A DNA stretch of 64,000 bases. It comes from Bacteroidales bacterium UBA4772. GTDB lineage: Bacteria > Bacteroidota > Bacteroidia > Bacteroidales > VadinHA17. Shown piece by piece: positions 62,507 to 64,000 of the stretch. A program made the translations under genes and the position numbers. The stretch covers positions 86,574 to 150,573 of the forward strand of contig DHHM01000016.1 in assembly GCA_002403305.1 (NCBI GenBank). Direction: 5' to 3'. Each line of letters opens with the position of its first letter. The stretch's first letter is position 1. The notes below the pieces were generated by a model. The model was given only the letters and a program-made list of their open reading frames with translations. It was not told where the DNA came from and ran no database searches.

Positions 62507-62884
62507 ATTTTATATTATAGTTTTAAGAAATTTATATATGATGCTTATTATATACTGTTAATTCTGTTCAAACAATTTTACGATTCATTTTGCAAAAATG
62601 GAGGTTAAAAGATTAATAACAGCTTTTAAACACAACAAAAAGCATACCTTATTTGAAAAAGAGACAATTACCCATTAGATTAACAATTGTTACGTCTTTT
62701 TTGTTGACAGTGAAAGTTAATAAAAGATCACACTCCGGGTGTTGAGCAATGGTTGAAATATCATCATTCAGAAATGAGAAATTGTTTTTGAAAACAGAAA
62801 AAAAATACATGTAGGACAAAGAACACGAGCCAGAACAATTAATGAACAAAAAATTAAAACGGTGGTTACATGTTATTAACAGAT

Positions 62885-62953
62885 GAAACTTGCATGACCG
62901 CCAACTCTCAGACAGATTTGATCAGCAATGTCACGCAAGTTACATCCGACCAA
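62885..62953. repeat. Dispersed palindromic repeat, copy G
   Basis: GAAACTTGCATGA (62885-62897) and TCACGCAAGTTAC (62931-62943), followed by ATCCGACCAAT. Orientation as in the copies at 13024-13160. Confidence 0.82.
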
Positions 62954-63019
62954 TCAGATAAAATTGTTATTTACGAATCAAACAGGCTATGTTTTCTTTT
63001 CTGGTATTAATTACAGGAC

Positions 63020-63027
63020 TATATTTG
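63020..63027 (+). promoter_or_regulatory. Bacteroidota -7 box of rpiB
   Basis: TATATTTG matches TAnnTTTG and lies 20 bp before the TTG start of rpiB. Confidence 0.5.
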
Positions 63028-63047
63028 TATAAAAATATAAGGGTGTT

Positions 63048-63488
63048 TTGGAAAAAATCATAATTGCCTCAGATCATGCCGGTTTCAGGCTCAAGGAAAA
63101 GCTCGTTACGTGGCTCATTTCACACAGGTATGAAGTTAAGGATATAGGTTCTTTTTCTGAAGACAGCGTAGATTATCCTGATTTTGCCCATCCGCTGGCA
63201 GAGGCCGTGGAGAAGGGTGATTTCAGCTACGGCATAACCATATGCGGTTCTGGCAACGGCATCAATATGGCGACCAACAAGCATCAGAAGATAAGGTCTG
63301 CTGTATGTTGGTGTGAGGAAATCAGTAAGCTTGCCAGGTCACACAACGACGCCAACATCTGTTCGCTTCCGGGACGGTTCCTGAAGGAGGCTGAAGCAAT
63401 AGCGATAGTCAAAACTTTTCTTACAACAGATTTTGAGGGAGGCAGGCACAAGAGAAGGATTGACAAAATTCCGGTAAAGAACCCCTAG
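63048..63488 (+). CDS. rpiB: Ribose-5-phosphate isomerase B
   Basis: 146 residues from TTG at 63048; the residues right after it (EKIIIASDHAGFRLKEKL) are the true family N-terminus and no ATG or GTG is available in frame. Conserved: SDHAGF, DYPDFAHPLAEAV, TICGSGNGINMATNKH. Interconverts ribose and ribulose 5-phosphate. It uses Cys in the CGSG motif as catalytic base. The stop is directly followed by the next ATG, so the Rrf2 gene is cotranscribed. Confidence 0.94.
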   Translation: MEKIIIASDHAGFRLKEKLVTWLISHRYEVKDIGSFSEDSVDYPDFAHPLAEAVEKGDFSYGITICGSGNGINMATNKHQKIRSAVCWCEEISKLARSHNDANICSLPGRFLKEAEAIAIVKTFLTTDFEGGRHKRRIDKIPVKNP

Positions 63489-63929
63489 ATGCTTTCATCA
63501 ACATGCAAATACGGCATCAGGGCTGTGATCTTTATTGCGGCAAAACCTGAACAGAACACACATACAGGACTCAGGGAGGTATCTGAAAAGCTGAAAATCC
63601 CGCAGCCCTATCTGGCGAAGATTCTCCAGATACTGACGAAGAAAAAGATACTTCATTCATCAAAGGGTCCGCACGGCGGATTTATCCTGATGGTCCCCGC
63701 CTCTGATCTTACCCTGATGGATATAATAGATGCTATTGACGGAAGGGATTTCTTTGACAGCTGTTACATCACCGGGGAGAAATGCAATTTTGATGAGCCC
63801 GACAGGGGAGTCTGCATTCTTCACAATGATCTGAGGAAGGAAAAGGTACGCCTGGAAAAATTCTTCAGCTCAAAGAGCATTGAAGCGTGTGCCGCGCAGC
63901 TGAAGAAATATCCGTCGATCAGGCTCTGA
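63489..63929 (+). CDS. Rrf2-family transcriptional regulator
   Basis: 146 residues. Winged helix with KYGIRAVIFIA, SEKLKIPQPYLAKILQIL and SSKGPHGGFILMVPA (the wing). Three Cys in CYITGEKCNFDEPDRGVC are spaced like those that hold iron-sulfur clusters in IscR and NsrR. It could sense redox or nitrosative stress. Coupled to rpiB, an unusual partner. Confidence 0.92.
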   Translation: MLSSTCKYGIRAVIFIAAKPEQNTHTGLREVSEKLKIPQPYLAKILQILTKKKILHSSKGPHGGFILMVPASDLTLMDIIDAIDGRDFFDSCYITGEKCNFDEPDRGVCILHNDLRKEKVRLEKFFSSKSIEACAAQLKKYPSIRL

Positions 63930-64000
63930 ATCTTGCCAGCATCATTCTCGCCAGATAGGCTACCAGAAGACCGGTAAGAACACCCCCGACATTGGCCAGC
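63919..64000 (-). CDS. C-terminal end of a membrane protein (5' part outside window)
   Basis: The minus-strand frame ending at TGA 63921-63919 reads LANVGGVLTGLLVAYLARMM, then LARFRA, a final membrane segment followed by a short basic tail. This resembles the last helix of a rhomboid-type protease (GG-x3-G pattern) but is too short to assign. It overlaps the convergent Rrf2 gene by 11 bp. Confidence 0.4.
   Translation of the reverse strand, partial: LANVGGVLTGLLVAYLARMMLARFRA

Larger units (their letters stand above)
62507..63047. other. AT-rich intergenic region between nadA and rpiB
   Basis: About 540 bp without a supported gene. It holds palindromic repeat copy G (62885-62953) and the -7 box of rpiB (63020-63027). 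The rest is AT-rich; one 66-codon minus-strand frame (62649-62849) has no recognisable features. Confidence 0.6.

Noticed and set aside
1..64000. tRNA or rRNA genes
   Set aside because: No cloverleaf with the GTTCGA-type T arm plus acceptor stem, and no rRNA-like tract was seen in the intergenic regions.

Overview
The window looks like part of a Bacteroidota chromosome, most likely an uncultured Bacteroidales-type lineage. Three things point there: gene order typical of the phylum (DUF4271, hemD, rnpA, S41 protease; and flippase, dut, TPR lipoprotein, DUF4292, EnvC-like M23); proteins such as an M56 protease carrying carboxypeptidase-regulatory and TonB C-terminal domains; and upstream sites matching the Bacteroidota -7 box TAnnTTTG with few Shine-Dalgarno sequences. 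Coding density is high and most of the sequence is housekeeping. I found no rRNA, tRNA, CRISPR array, prophage or intact insertion sequence.

Layout. 0-5.5 kb: the end of an ABC export operon (two FtsX-type permeases, a LolA-like protein) with a TetR regulator reduced to its ligand domain, next to an AT-rich DUF4143 ATPase and a scrap of another gene. 5.5-9.3 kb: M56 sensor protease with its BlaI repressor, and a P4-type lipoprotein phosphatase. 9.4-14.3 kb: a GH16-fold protein without catalytic glutamates, an ECF sigma factor with a membrane partner, and an outer-membrane barrel. 14.6-26.5 kb: PepE, AsmA, histidine kinase, tRNA U34 enzymes TrhP and MnmH, a degenerate hybrid kinase, RsgA and a probable pyrophosphate-dependent phosphofructokinase. 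26.7-27.1 kb: two fused gene relics. 27-36 kb: Crp/Fnr regulator, MntP, Dtd, MFS exporter, DeoC, DUF4271, HemD, RnpA, S41 protease. 36-45.7 kb: queD-polA-moaD-moaE, acyl-CoA synthetase, LspA, polyprenyl synthase, CoA-binding protein, UvrC. 46.3-56.3 kb: a long minus-strand series running from flippase through Dut, TPR, DUF4292, EnvC, RsbW-like, YbeY and MnmG to adenine deaminase. 56.3-64 kb: PPIase, PheS, Crp/Fnr, RuvB, MORN-repeat protein, NadA, RpiB, Rrf2.

The most notable non-coding signals are a dispersed family of about 70-bp intergenic palindromic repeats (at least ten units at seven loci, often in tandem pairs), two parS-like palindromes 4 kb apart beside uvrC and mnmG, which suggest a centromere and origin-proximal location, and a 48-bp tandem repeat whose units carry -7-box-like octamers. 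The most notable proteins are pseudoenzymes: a hybrid histidine kinase whose phospho-accepting His is Phe, and the GH16-fold protein with His and Arg in place of both catalytic Glu.

All assignments come from reading motifs and family resemblance; no database search was run.
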